From NCBI RefSeq assembly GCF_025452195.1, contig NZ_CP104973.1:1-64000 (forward strand): a stretch of 64,000 bases of DNA. The letters are read 5' to 3'. Numbering within the stretch: the stretch's first letter is position 1; each line of letters begins with the position of its first letter. Position numbers and translations under genes: made by a program. Of the stretch, positions 1 to 9,162 are shown one piece after another. Source of the stretch: Phyllobacterium zundukense (GTDB taxonomy: Bacteria; Pseudomonadota; Alphaproteobacteria; Rhizobiales; Rhizobiaceae). Below the pieces are notes generated by a model. That model made no database searches. It had not been told where the DNA came from and saw only the letters and a list, made by a program, of their open reading frames with translations.

Positions 1-412
1 CCGGTACCAGTCCGAGATCGACAAAGGGCGTCTTGAAATATGATTGCGGGGTTGCGAACGTGAGATCGCAGTGGAAATGAATCGTGGTCCCGATCCCAAT
101 AGCAAGGCCGTCCACGCCTGCCAGAAGCGGCTTCTTCGCGTTAACAAGCGCAATTAGAAAATCAATGACTTCGCTGCCCATATTGCCGGTGGTGGCAAAG
201 GCCATGAAGTCCTGCAGGTCGTTGCCGGACGAAAAGGCTCCCGGCACGCCAAAGAACACATGGGCGCGAATCGAGGCGTCGGCGTCACCCTCGACGATCG
301 CCTTGGTCATGGTCGTATACATTGCGCGGGTAAGAGCGTTCTTCTTGTCCGGCCGGTTCATACGGATGATTTGAACAGCGCCATGGCGCTCGGTCTGAAT
401 ATGGTCTGACAT
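1..412 (-). CDS. Enoyl-CoA hydratase/isomerase family protein (3' end outside window)
   Basis: Crotonase-fold enzyme of acyl-CoA metabolism. The start codon is at 412 and the C-terminal half runs off the left edge. The first 137 residues include the CoA-binding loop around residues 58-66 (AFSSGNDL) and the oxyanion-hole stretch around 97-110 (AGVDGLAIGIGTTI). True hydratases usually carry a catalytic Glu in the GGGCE stretch; here the aligned residues read GIGTT followed by HCDL, a pattern I associate with enoyl-CoA isomerase-like members. The gene follows the acyl-CoA dehydrogenase by 8 bp on the same strand, so the two probably form one fatty-acid or branched-chain degradation operon. The isomerase reading is inference. 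Confidence 0.88.
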   Translation of the reverse strand, partial: MSDHIQTERHGAVQIIRMNRPDKKNALTRAMYTTMTKAIVEGDADASIRAHVFFGVPGAFSSGNDLQDFMAFATTGNMGSEVIDFLIALVNAKKPLLAGVDGLAIGIGTTIHFHCDLTFATPQSYFKTPFVDLGLVP

Positions 413-420
413 GGATTTCC

Positions 421-2196
421 TTATGAAGCGAGGGCTGAACGCGCGCCGAGCAAACTCGGCGCACCACACATAATGCGGTCCTTTAGCGCTGAAGTTTCGG
501 ACAGAAGGTTTTCCGCGAAGAACCGCGCCAGTGCGGTGCGTCCAGCATGCTCACCGGCCAGTGCACCCTTTGCGAGGTAAGTCGCTCCGGCGGCGAGACC
601 GAAAAGCCGCAGATAGGGCGTCGCTCCGGCAAAAGCCGCGCTGATCTCGCCGTTGGCCACCGCCTGCTGCAGCCAAAGGCTCGCCGCCTCCAGATCATCC
701 AAGCCTGCCAGCAGGCGTTGCCCTGTCTGTCCGAAATCTACACTGTTCGATGCGGCCACGGCCTCTGCTACGGCACGGAGTTCAGCGATATAGGTTCTGA
801 TGTGCTGCCCGCCGTCCAGCGGTAGTTTCCTCTGAACGAGATCAATAGCCTGGATACCGTTGGTGCCTTCGTAAATTGGCGCAATACGAGCGTCGCGCAG
901 AAATTGCGCAGCGCCAGTCTCTTCAATATAACCCATCCCGCCGTGAATCTGGATACCGATCGACGCCACATCGACGCCGATATCGGTTGAGAACGCCTTG
1001 GCGACCGGCGTCAACAAATTGGCACGATCGGCCCAGTGCCGGGTATCGTCATCTGTGGCGGTTTTGGCCATGTCGAGCGCGTGCGCGCACGCATAGGCAA
1101 TCGAGCGAGCAGCCCCGGTCAAGCCCTTCATTGTCAACAAATTACGCTGCACATCCGGATGTTCGATGATCGGGCTCATACCCTCGCCCGTCCAGCCTGG
1201 CGCGCGCATCTGACGGCGCTCCTGCGCATAGCCCAATGCCTTCTGGCAGGCAGCCTCCGCCACGGCGACACCTTGAATGCCGACGGCGAGGCGCGCATTG
1301 TTCATCATGGTAAACATGCAGGCAAGGCCCCGATTTTCGTCACCGATAAGCCAGCCAATGGCACCTGGCTCCTTATCCTTGGCGAAACCATCACCATAGA
1401 TCATCGTGCAGGTGGGCGAGCCGTGAATGCCCATCTTGTGCTCCACGCCACCACAAAAGACGTCGTTGCGAGGGCCAATCGACCCGTCCTCGTTGACCAG
1501 AAACTTTGGCACGAGGAACAATGAAATACCTTTGGTACCCGCCGGCGCATCGGGCAGGCGGGCCAAAACCATATGGATGATATTCTCTGTGAGGTCGTGT
1601 TCGCCGTAAGTGATGAATATCTTCGTGCCGAAAATGCGATATGTTCCATCGTCGGCACGTTCGGCTCTGGTGCGGAGAGCGCCAACATCGGAACCAGCCT
1701 GCGGCTCGGTGAGGTTCATCGTTCCCATCCACTCACCGGAGATGAGCTTCGGCAGATAGGTTTGTTTCAACCCATCGGTAGCATGCGCTTCCAGCGCTTC
1801 GATGGCGCCGAGTGTCAATGTCGGTCCAATGCCGAAGGCCATCGACCCGGAATTCCACATTTCGAACGTTGCAATCGCCAGCATCATCGGCAAGCCCTGC
1901 CCGCCAAATTCCGCCTTGCCGGTCAAGGCATTCCAGCCGCTAGCAATCCACTCCCCATAGACGTCTTTCCAGCCCGGCGGCATGGTAATCTCTGCATCCT
2001 TGAGCGGCGTACCATGTTTGTCTCCAACCTCGAGCAGCGGTGCCACACGGGTGGTTGCGAATTTGCCGGCTTCTTCCAGAATGGCGTCTACCAGATCATC
2101 CGACAAATCAGCGAAACGTCCTTGCGCCATGACTTCGTCGAGTCCGGCGATTGTCTTCAGAGTATGGGCGATTTCATCGACGGGGGCGCGGTACAT
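421..2196 (-). CDS. Acyl-CoA dehydrogenase, long form (about 590 aa)
   Basis: FAD-dependent alpha,beta-dehydrogenation of an acyl-CoA. The 591-residue protein has an N-terminal extension domain (about 1-75), the flavin-contacting stretch NLTEPQAGSDVG at about 161-172 and the C-terminal signature HGGMGYIEE at about 418-426. The catalytic-base motif IYEGTNGIQ lies at about 441-449, followed by an extra C-terminal domain. This layout fits the long acyl-CoA dehydrogenases grouped with DmdC (3-methylmercaptopropionyl-CoA dehydrogenase), but the real substrate cannot be read from sequence. It is the first gene of a likely two-gene operon with the enoyl-CoA hydratase/isomerase, and a palindrome lies about 80 bp upstream. 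Confidence 0.93.
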   Translation of the reverse strand: MYRAPVDEIAHTLKTIAGLDEVMAQGRFADLSDDLVDAILEEAGKFATTRVAPLLEVGDKHGTPLKDAEITMPPGWKDVYGEWIASGWNALTGKAEFGGQGLPMMLAIATFEMWNSGSMAFGIGPTLTLGAIEALEAHATDGLKQTYLPKLISGEWMGTMNLTEPQAGSDVGALRTRAERADDGTYRIFGTKIFITYGEHDLTENIIHMVLARLPDAPAGTKGISLFLVPKFLVNEDGSIGPRNDVFCGGVEHKMGIHGSPTCTMIYGDGFAKDKEPGAIGWLIGDENRGLACMFTMMNNARLAVGIQGVAVAEAACQKALGYAQERRQMRAPGWTGEGMSPIIEHPDVQRNLLTMKGLTGAARSIAYACAHALDMAKTATDDDTRHWADRANLLTPVAKAFSTDIGVDVASIGIQIHGGMGYIEETGAAQFLRDARIAPIYEGTNGIQAIDLVQRKLPLDGGQHIRTYIAELRAVAEAVAASNSVDFGQTGQRLLAGLDDLEAASLWLQQAVANGEISAAFAGATPYLRLFGLAAGATYLAKGALAGEHAGRTALARFFAENLLSETSALKDRIMCGAPSLLGARSALAS

Positions 2197-2275
2197 CGAT
2201 CATGTCTCCTCATCCAGTGATGCTCGTTGCGTAATGCACATTGCAACTTCGTGCGAGCCGGAGGCAAGCTTATTT

Positions 2276-2289
2276 TTACGTAAACGTAA
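2276..2289. promoter_or_regulatory. Palindromic operator candidate upstream of acyl-CoA dehydrogenase
   Basis: TTACGT-AA-ACGTAA is a 14-bp palindrome with perfect 6-bp arms, about 80 bp before the acyl-CoA dehydrogenase start. From memory it resembles sites of MerR-type (LiuR-like) regulators of branched-chain amino acid and fatty acid breakdown in proteobacteria. That assignment is inference; only the palindrome is seen. Confidence 0.45.
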
Positions 2290-2441
2290 GATATTGCAGC
2301 GATGGCCTGAGAATCCTGTGCCAGATTGCCGTTCAGTGGACAATTAACAGTGGCTAACGGTTTTTTAACCGCGATGCGGTGACCATCATTCGGTACTATC
2401 GACTTTACAGACTTGTTCGCGAGGTGCGAGGGGCCACCCAT

Positions 2442-3611
2442 TTGACAATCCGCGTACGTGCTTTTGCCATGTTCGTTGCCGCCCTCATGTCTGGCGGCCC
2501 TGTCCATGCGGAGTCGGAGTTCCGCTCGCCCTGGGCAAACAAGGAGCGCGCGATCATACTCGACGGATACGAACACAACTCCTTCAACCTTATGGAAATC
2601 GCCAAGGACCCGCGCGTTGCCGCCTTCATCCACAAAGGCTCCGATGGCATGCCCGCGAATTATCATTGCAACCGTATCGTCGATACGATGCAACAGGAAT
2701 TGTGCAGGCGCATATGGCGCAATTATTCCGTCTCACGCGAGTTATACCAGACGCGCCGGCAGCTCGCCAAGGCACTGGGACTCAAATGGGGAGCCTATCA
2801 TCTCGGCCGTCCCGGCAATCCTATCGAGCAGGCCAATCATTTCATCGATTACACCGATCCGGCTGACGATGAGTTGATGGCGATCGATATCGAGGACAAC
2901 GATCCTGACAAGTTCATGTCATTGCAGGATGCGCAGATTTTTGCCGAGCATATCAAGTTCCGCACGGGACGTTATCCGGTTCTGTACACGAACGGCATAA
3001 CAGCGCGATATATCGCGGACCACCGGCTCGAGTTGCCCATCCTGTCACGCTTGCCGCTCTGGTACGCGCGCTATCAATCGGATATCGCTCCGCATTTTCC
3101 CAAGGGCAACTGGCAGGATTATACGCTTTGGCAGTTTACGTCGCAGAACAACTGTACCGAGCGGCGCTGCCCCTATCGCCCGCCCGGGACCAGCCGTGAC
3201 ATCGACGTCAACATCGCCGATATGACGGTGACCGAGCTGAAAAGGACGTGGCCGTTCGATGGCCTGGTCGACGCTATCCCGCCGGATAATCTGCCAACGC
3301 CTCGCGACAAGCCGCTATACCAGCAACCCATATTGGTCGCTTCGACTGAACCCTTGCTCCCTCCAGTGAAGCCGGCAGTAGACAGCACAATAACGGCTTC
3401 GGTGATGGAGCAGCCTGCGGGCCGACTGAGGGTCAGGGCCCTCACGGTAGACGCGCTGTCTCTCGCACTCGGCCAATCGGCCTCGCGTCAGCTCGATGAC
3501 TTCTATGAGACCATTCCCTTCGGGATCACGACCGCATGTTTGAAGAAAACCAGCATGGCAGCAGATGCACCCGATCGCATCCGGTACCCCGCCTTGACGC
3601 CTTTCCTATAG
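2442..3611 (+). CDS. Glycoside hydrolase family 25 (lysozyme-like) secreted protein
   Basis: Probable N-acetylmuramidase acting on peptidoglycan in the envelope. I prefer the TTG at 2442, which gives an immediate signal peptide (hydrophobic [10 protein letters not shown], then VHAES). An ATG at 2379 adds 21 residues that do not look like a leader. The GH25 barrel covers roughly the first 270 residues: ILDGYEHN near the start, [18 protein letters not shown] (the D-I-E acidic pair expected for catalysis), YPVLYTNG, and the end strand [10 protein letters not shown]. The C-terminal 110 residues are low-complexity and Pro-rich, ending in a domain I do not recognise. It converges with purD, and the two stop codons overlap by 6 bp. 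CTAA-N7-TTAAC near 2354 weakly resembles a CtrA site. Confidence 0.85.
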   Translation: MTIRVRAFAMFVAALMSGGPVHAESEFRSPWANKERAIILDGYEHNSFNLMEIAKDPRVAAFIHKGSDGMPANYHCNRIVDTMQQELCRRIWRNYSVSRELYQTRRQLAKALGLKWGAYHLGRPGNPIEQANHFIDYTDPADDELMAIDIEDNDPDKFMSLQDAQIFAEHIKFRTGRYPVLYTNGITARYIADHRLELPILSRLPLWYARYQSDIAPHFPKGNWQDYTLWQFTSQNNCTERRCPYRPPGTSRDIDVNIADMTVTELKRTWPFDGLVDAIPPDNLPTPRDKPLYQQPILVASTEPLLPPVKPAVDSTITASVMEQPAGRLRVRALTVDALSLALGQSASRQLDDFYETIPFGITTACLKKTSMAADAPDRIRYPALTPFL

Positions 3612-4886
3612 CGCTTTTTCACGTTCGATGGCGCGCCAGCCAATATCATTGCGGTAAAAGCCCTCCGGCCAATCGATCTTCGCAATCGCGGCATAAGCTG
3701 CCTTCTGCGCGTCCTGAACCGTCTTGCCACTTGCCGTGATGTTTAGAACCCGGCCGCCATTGGCGATCAGGTCGCCATTCCGGTCTTTAGTTCCCGCGTG
3801 AAAAATTTCGACGTTTTCATCATCGCCAGCGGCGTCAACGCCTCTGATCACGCTGCCTTTTTCCGGCGCAGCCGGGTAGCCTTTGGCGGCCATCACCACT
3901 GTCAGCGCCGGATCATTGTTCCAGCGAACGGACATCTGATCGAGTGCCCCGTCAGCCGCGGCCTTCAGCAGCAGCAACAGATCATCCTTAAGACGCAACA
4001 TCAGCACCTGTGTCTCCGGATCGCCAAACCGCGTGTTGTATTCAATCAGTTTCGGTCCATGGCTTGTGATCATCAGGCCAGCAAACAATACACCGCTGAA
4101 AGGCGCGCCGATCTCGGCCATGCCGCGCATCGTCGGTTCGATCAGGTCGCGCATGGTGAGGTCGACGATCGCCTGTGTCATTACCGGCGCCGGCGAATAG
4201 GCCCCCATGCCGCCGGTGTTGGCGCCGGTATCGCCGTCGCCAACACGCTTGTGATCCTGGGCGGTGCCGAATGGCAGCGCTGTCTTGCCATCGCACAGGC
4301 AAAAGAAACTGGCCTCTTCGCCCTCGAGATATTCTTCCACGACGACTTCGGCACCAGCTCCGCCAAATGCCCCGTCGAAGCAGGCATCCACTGCATCGAG
4401 CGCTTCCGGAAGTTCGAACGCGACGACCACGCCCTTGCCCGCCGCGAGCCCGTCGGCCTTGACCACGATCGGCACGCCTTCCTGCCGGATATAGCTCTTG
4501 GCCGCGTCAGCCTGCGTGAAACGCTGATACTTGCCGGTTGGAATATCAAACTGGGCACAAAGGTCCTTGGTGAAGCCTTTCGAACCTTCGAGACGTGCGG
4601 CAGCCTTTGAAGGACCGAAAACGGAAATTCCGGCAGCGCGCAGATCGTCGGCGATACCGGCGACCAAGGGTGCTTCCGGTCCAACCACAACAAACTCAAT
4701 CGACTTTTGCCGGCAGAAGGCAATGATCGCTTCGTGATCCGCCGGATCGAGTGCAACGCATTCTGCAACGCTTGCGATGCCTGGATTGCCGGGCGCGCAA
4801 TAGAGCGTCGACAACACCGGCGAGGCGGCGATCTTCCAGGCCAAGGCGTGTTCACGGCCACCCGAACCTATCAGCAAGACGTTCAT
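3606..4886 (-). CDS. purD: Phosphoribosylamine--glycine ligase (GARS)
   Basis: Second step of de novo purine synthesis: joins glycine to 5-phosphoribosylamine using ATP. The 426-residue length is normal for the family. The N-domain begins [25 protein letters not shown] lies at about 71-79, and the ATP-grasp region includes [13 protein letters not shown] and [13 protein letters not shown]. The metal-binding and substrate segment [14 protein letters not shown] is also present. It appears monocistronic and converges on the GH25 gene with a 6-bp overlap. Start ATG at 4886. Confidence 0.97.
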   Translation of the reverse strand: MNVLLIGSGGREHALAWKIAASPVLSTLYCAPGNPGIASVAECVALDPADHEAIIAFCRQKSIEFVVVGPEAPLVAGIADDLRAAGISVFGPSKAAARLEGSKGFTKDLCAQFDIPTGKYQRFTQADAAKSYIRQEGVPIVVKADGLAAGKGVVVAFELPEALDAVDACFDGAFGGAGAEVVVEEYLEGEEASFFCLCDGKTALPFGTAQDHKRVGDGDTGANTGGMGAYSPAPVMTQAIVDLTMRDLIEPTMRGMAEIGAPFSGVLFAGLMITSHGPKLIEYNTRFGDPETQVLMLRLKDDLLLLLKAAADGALDQMSVRWNNDPALTVVMAAKGYPAAPEKGSVIRGVDAAGDDENVEIFHAGTKDRNGDLIANGGRVLNITASGKTVQDAQKAAYAAIAKIDWPEGFYRNDIGWRAIEREKAL

Positions 4887-5023
4887 CGAATTTGAGCTCC
4901 GCTTTGAAAAACTGTCGTCTCGGTATGGTGTGATGCTCTCAGGGTCAAGCGCGCACCACGGATTTGCCCTGAAAAACTGCCTAAACCGCTTGACTGTATT
5001 GCCCAGCGCTGCAAGGTCAAAGC

Positions 5024-6019
5024 ATGACTTCAGAAAAAGACATCATCCAGTCTACGCAGGCCCGCGGCAGGGTTTTCGATGCCCCGTCAGGTCATTGGGT
5101 CTACCGGACATTGCCGAACTGGCTCTGGCCCTATGCACAACTGGCACGTTGGGACCGGCCAATTGGTTGGTGGCTCCTGCTATGGCCCTGCTGGTGGGCG
5201 ACGGCCCTCGCGGCAGCTGCCGGTGCGAAGACCGGTGCTCCGCTCTGGTCAGTGCTGCCTTCACCCTATCATTTGGTGCTCTTTCTGATCGGCGCTATCG
5301 CGATGCGAGGCGCGGGCTGCACGTACAATGACCTCGCCGACGAAGACATCGACAACAAGGTTGCACGAACACGGTCGCGGCCGCTTCCGTCGGGTCAGGT
5401 GACCCGCAAACAGGCGAAGATCTTTCTCGTTTTCCAGGCGCTTGTTGGCTTGGCAGTCGTGGTGCAGTTCAACCTGTTCACGATATTCCTTGGCATCGGA
5501 TCATTGGTTATCGTCGCTATATATCCTTTCATGAAACGAATCACCAACTGGCCGCAACTTGTTCTGGGACTTGCCTTTTCCTGGGGTGCGCTCGTGGGAT
5601 GGTCCGCGCATTTCGGTTCATTGGATTGGCCGGCTGCCCTGCTTTATGCAGGATCGATCCTGTGGGTCATCGGCTATGACACGATCTACGCCCATCAGGA
5701 CAAGGAAGACGACGCGCTGGTTGGCGTGCATTCAACCGCGAGGCTTTTCGGCAGCCGCACGCGAGAAGCGCTGATCGTGCTTTATGGTGGAGCGCTGGCT
5801 CTCTTTCTTGGAGCATTTGCCGTGGCCGAAGTCCCAATGCCGGCCGTTGCCGGTCTGCTGGCTGCGGGCGCGCATATGTATCGCCAGATCATGACACTCG
5901 ACATCGATAATCCGAACGAATGCCTCAGGCTGTTCAAGTCGAATACCGTGGTTGGCTGGTTGATCTTTCTCGGCCTCGTGTTCGGTGGGTTGTGGACTGT
6001 GGTCAAGCCGCTGTTCTGA
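5024..6019 (+). CDS. ubiA: 4-hydroxybenzoate polyprenyltransferase
   Basis: Integral membrane prenyltransferase that attaches the polyprenyl tail to 4-hydroxybenzoate in ubiquinone synthesis. The 331 residues include the first Asp-rich motif NDLADEDID at about 102-110 and the second, [13 protein letters not shown], at about 218-230, with several hydrophobic segments between. A roughly 40-residue soluble N-terminal tail precedes the first helix, as in other alphaproteobacterial members. It faces purD divergently. The polyprenyl diphosphate synthase at 16,550 would supply its co-substrate. Confidence 0.96.
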   Translation: MTSEKDIIQSTQARGRVFDAPSGHWVYRTLPNWLWPYAQLARWDRPIGWWLLLWPCWWATALAAAAGAKTGAPLWSVLPSPYHLVLFLIGAIAMRGAGCTYNDLADEDIDNKVARTRSRPLPSGQVTRKQAKIFLVFQALVGLAVVVQFNLFTIFLGIGSLVIVAIYPFMKRITNWPQLVLGLAFSWGALVGWSAHFGSLDWPAALLYAGSILWVIGYDTIYAHQDKEDDALVGVHSTARLFGSRTREALIVLYGGALALFLGAFAVAEVPMPAVAGLLAAGAHMYRQIMTLDIDNPNECLRLFKSNTVVGWLIFLGLVFGGLWTVVKPLF

Positions 6020-6099
6020 GCTTCATCATGATTTCAAAGAACCGGGTGAGCTTTCCCCTTGCCACGCCCTCATCAGAGTCTGGCCATTGCTTTGCATTG

Positions 6100-6380
6100 T
6101 GGGAAGACGGGCGGTCGTCGAAGCGCGTCTTGGTAGATAAATAATGCGATCCGAAGACCGCCCGCTAACGTTTTCCCCCTGCCGGCCAGCTTCTGCTTGT
6201 TCCGAAGGGCGAGTGGATGAACGCCTGGAGTCCGGGCCCATCGTCGCCGTCGGTGCAGTGTCCGCACGATTGGCGTTGGCGTCAACAATGGAGGCAATAT
6301 CTGCCTGGAATGCGCAGATTGACCTCCGAAGACGAACAGGTCGGCCAGCGCTCGGGTCCGTTGCCCGCCCGCTGACACGC
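6100..6380. other. Spacer with several stem-loops, possible structured RNA
   Basis: No convincing coding sequence is seen between ubiA (ends 6019) and the DUF6101 gene (6789). Two clear stems are visible: GGGCGGTC at 6109-6117 pairing with GACCGCCC at 6158-6165, and GGAGG...CCTCC at 6290-6327 with an inner ATCTGC/GCAGAT helix. GCCGGCC at 6181-6187 can pair with GGCCAGC at 6343-6349, closing most of the interval. The layout could suit a small RNA such as 6S RNA, but I cannot match a known family consensus. Confidence 0.25.
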
Positions 6381-6542
6381 CGTCCTTCCCCACTTTCGAA
6401 CGGCTCCGGAAGCAGCTCCCCATGGAAAGGACGGGCATAGGATAGCTCAGGTTTCAGGGGCGTGGATAAACAGCCATGATTATTTTTGTCTGGAGGTTCG
6501 AGCGGTACCTTCAAGGCTGCTAGATTTGCCGGATGGCAATGC

Positions 6543-6694
6543 TGCTGTGCGCCCTTCGACAGGCTCAGGATGAGGGACGTGGTGGGTTGCAGGGAGCCCA
6601 GACAGAAACAGCAATGTTCCTATCGCGACGCCTCCGGTTATCGTGCAACCCGCCCACCTCCCTCATGGTGAGCTTGTCGAACCACGCACAGTGC
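6543..6694. repeat. Dispersed inverted repeat, copy 1 (diverged)
   Basis: Two arms of about 50 bp (6543-6591 and 6644-6694) are inverted copies of each other. The right arm contains CTCATGGTGAGCTTGTCGAA, the core shared with the copies at 35,132-35,285 and 36,557-36,689. The left arm has drifted (TTCGACAGGCTCAGGATGAGG). The element lies in a gene-free spacer and has no coding capacity. It resembles the palindromic intergenic repeats common in Hyphomicrobiales. Confidence 0.8.
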
Positions 6695-6788
6695 CTGTGC
6701 CGATTCCTAGTGAGAGATTGATGGGACCACGCACAAGTTATCACCTCTCTTGTGATTTCTAGCCCCACACTGGGAGATAAGAGCACCC

Positions 6789-7361
6789 CTACTTCCCGCC
6801 TTGGGCGATGATCTCCTCGCCGCCAATCACGAGCCGCAGGCCGAGATCACCCATCTTGCGACGGGCAAGAAAGCGCGGACGGCGGCGGCGCGGTTCACGG
6901 CCCTGACGGCGCTCTTTTGGCGCTGCAACGGCAACCGGCCCGATACTCTGTTCCAACTGCCGGGCGACACCGTCTTCCTCGACCAGCATCATCGGCAGTT
7001 TGAACAGGGTCGACCAGGCACGCCAATCCGCAGCGATATCGTTGAGATCGTGCGCAACCAGCAGCGGCACCGAGAGATGCGGGTCCGTGTGCATAAGTTC
7101 CAGAGTTACGGTGATATCCCCAACGTCGTCCTCGGCGGCGCGCGCTGTCACGCCGAGAAAGGCGCACGCGGGTAAGGCGAGTGAAACGGGAAGATGACTT
7201 GCCGGCAGCAACCGCTTCACCACGGCGCCGCGTTCGTGCAGCGTGAAAGTGATATCGTCACGGTCGTCGCGCGTGGCGTAAGTGACCGTCTGTGGCAGAT
7301 GGAATGGGTCAAGCCGGAATTCCCGACCTGCCCAAACCGGCTTGGCTCCGGTTTTCTTCAT
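6789..7361 (-). CDS. DUF6101 family protein
   Basis: Protein of 190 residues without signal peptide or membrane segments. It opens with a conserved FRLDPFHLPQ stretch, followed by ATRDDRDDITFTL and a mixed beta-type middle. A basic patch (PRRRRPRFLARRKMGD) lies at about 155-170, and the end is MGDLGLRLVIGGEEIIAQGG. I recognise it as the uncharacterised family DUF6101, found in Hyphomicrobiales. The basic tail could contact nucleic acid, but that is a guess. It stands alone between two repeat-rich spacers. Confidence 0.75.
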   Translation of the reverse strand: MKKTGAKPVWAGREFRLDPFHLPQTVTYATRDDRDDITFTLHERGAVVKRLLPASHLPVSLALPACAFLGVTARAAEDDVGDITVTLELMHTDPHLSVPLLVAHDLNDIAADWRAWSTLFKLPMMLVEEDGVARQLEQSIGPVAVAAPKERRQGREPRRRRPRFLARRKMGDLGLRLVIGGEEIIAQGGK

Positions 7362-7610
7362 GTGACGCCTTCTGTCGATCCTGAGAGCCGGTTTTCCGGT
7401 CTTCTCTGTATTTCCCTGTAGTGCGGACCATTTTCCGGTCTCGTTAGGGCAACAATAGGCGCCAACTTTCCCAATCCCGCTTAACGAACGGGGTTAACTC
7501 TTTCTGATTAGGTGGAATGGTTATCGAAACCCAACCGGCACCAAGGTTTTGGTAACAGGCGTGAATGAAAGGTTGAGAATTTAGAGCGTTTCAGAGGTTT
7601 TGACTGAAAC

Positions 7611-7741
7611 GCGCCCACTTCTCCGTCATCCTCGGGCTTGACCCGAGGACCCATTGGTACCTCCTAATCGCAATTTAGGATGCATTTTTTGATAATAATG
7701 TGGGTCCTCGGGTCAAGCCCGAGGATGACGGAGAAGTGGGC
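7611..7741. repeat. Long inverted repeat (about 41-bp arms)
   Basis: Arms at 7611-7653 and 7700-7741 are almost perfect inverted copies. Each contains GTCATCCTCGGGCTTGACCC or its complement; about 46 bp separate them. The element fills the end of the 385-bp spacer between DUF6101 and the FAD-linked oxidase. It would form a very stable hairpin just past the oxidase stop codon (7747), so it may act as a transcript end. No gene is seen in the rest of the spacer. Confidence 0.85.
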
Positions 7742-7746
7742 GACTC

Positions 7747-9162
7747 TCAGATGACTTTTCCGGGGTTCATGATACCCGCAGGATCGAAGGCCTTCTTGAT
7801 CCTGCGCATGAGATCGAGTGCCACCGGGGATTTCGTCTCGGCAAGCTCCTTGCGCTTCAACTGGCCAATACCGTGCTCTGCCGAGATTGACCCGCTATAC
7901 GCCCGGACGATGTCGTGGATGCGCTTGTTGACTTCGACCCAGCGATCGAGAAACGCCTGCTTGTCAGCGCCTACCGGCTGGGAAATATTATAGTGCAAAT
8001 TGCCGTCCCCCATGTGGCCGAAGGAAACGATGCGTGCGCCCGGGATCAGATCGAGGACAGCGGCGTCAGCCTCGGCGATGAAATCAGGGATACGGGCAAC
8101 CGGAATGGAAATATCGTGCTTGATCGAGCCGCCTTCCGGCTTTTGGGCTTCGGACATAGCCTCCCGCATATGCCAGAATGATTTCTCCTGGGCCGTACTT
8201 TCCGCAATCGTTGCGTCCTCGACGAGGCCGGCTTCGAACGCCTCGGTCAAAATCGTTTCGATGGTCTCGCGAGCGTCCTCAGCCGAGCGCGACGAGGAAA
8301 TATCGATCAGCACGTACCATTTGTGCGGTTGTTGGAGCGGGTCGCGGACGCCATCGGTGTGAGCAACCGAAAATTCGACGCCTATACGCGGCATCAGTTC
8401 GAAGCCGGTCAAGGACGATCCTGCATGGGTCTGCGCGAGGCTCAACAGCTTCAATGCGTCTTCCGGGCTGGCAAGGCCTGCATAGGCGACGCCCTTGCCC
8501 TTTGGCAGCGGGAAGAGTTTCAAGACTGCAGCGGTGATCACGCCGAGCGTACCTTCCGCGCCGATAAAAAGATCTTTCAGATCATAGCCGGTATTGTCTT
8601 TCTTGACGGTTCGAAGGTCGTTCAGGATTTCGCCCGTGGGAAGCACAACCTCCAGCCCAAGACAGAGTTCGCGCGTGTTTCCGTAGGCCAGTACAGCGGT
8701 TCCACCCGCATTGGACGAGAGATTGCCGCCAATCTGGCACGAGCCCTCCGAGCCGAGTGACAGGGGAAATAAGCGACCAGCTTGTTCAGCCGCTTCCTGG
8801 AGCTTCTGCAGGACAACGCCGGCCTCGACGATGGCAAGGTTGCCCGATGTGTCGATGGAGCGAATCCTGTTCAACCGGGATAGCGACAGGATGATCTGGT
8901 CGCCGCTTTCATCAGGTACCTGTCCCCCCACAAGGCCGGTATTGCCGCCTTGCGGAACAATGGCTGTGCCGGTTTCGGTTGCCAGTTCGAGAATGGCCGA
9001 AACTTCTTCAACCTGCGCCGGACGTAACACCAATGATGTCTTGCCACCGAACTTGTCACGTGGCTCGACGAGATAAGGTTCAATGTCCTGTGGCTCTCGC
9101 AGCGCATACTTCTCACCGACAATCGCCGTAAAGCGTTCGATCAGTTGCGGTGTCAGGGTCAT
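7747..9162 (-). CDS. FAD-binding oxidoreductase, GlcD / D-2-hydroxyglutarate dehydrogenase type
   Basis: Flavoprotein oxidising a D-2-hydroxy acid to the 2-oxo acid. The 471 residues carry the PCMH-type FAD-binding motif PQGGNTGLVGG at about 70-80 and LGSEGSCQIGGNLSSNAGG at about 136-154. The C-terminal GHMGDGNLHYN (around 380-392) and SAEHGIGQLKR are the conserved metal/substrate motifs of the FAD-oxidase C domain. The family includes glycolate oxidase GlcD, D-lactate dehydrogenase and D2HGDH. No GlcE/GlcF neighbours are present, which favours a stand-alone D-2-hydroxyglutarate or D-lactate enzyme. Its ATG overlaps the tsaC stop by 4 bp (ATGA), so the two are probably translationally coupled. 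Confidence 0.9.
   Translation of the reverse strand: MTLTPQLIERFTAIVGEKYALREPQDIEPYLVEPRDKFGGKTSLVLRPAQVEEVSAILELATETGTAIVPQGGNTGLVGGQVPDESGDQIILSLSRLNRIRSIDTSGNLAIVEAGVVLQKLQEAAEQAGRLFPLSLGSEGSCQIGGNLSSNAGGTAVLAYGNTRELCLGLEVVLPTGEILNDLRTVKKDNTGYDLKDLFIGAEGTLGVITAAVLKLFPLPKGKGVAYAGLASPEDALKLLSLAQTHAGSSLTGFELMPRIGVEFSVAHTDGVRDPLQQPHKWYVLIDISSSRSAEDARETIETILTEAFEAGLVEDATIAESTAQEKSFWHMREAMSEAQKPEGGSIKHDISIPVARIPDFIAEADAAVLDLIPGARIVSFGHMGDGNLHYNISQPVGADKQAFLDRWVEVNKRIHDIVRAYSGSISAEHGIGQLKRKELAETKSPVALDLMRRIKKAFDPAGIMNPGKVI

Noticed and set aside
2344..2369. CtrA-binding site before the GH25 gene
   Set aside because: CTAA-N7-TTAAC differs from TTAA-N7-TTAA and one such match is expected by chance in an AT-richer spacer; kept only as a remark.
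6026..6514. 162-codon minus-strand frame in the ubiA downstream spacer
   Set aside because: The product is low-complexity and basic with no family; the region is better explained as structured, non-coding DNA.
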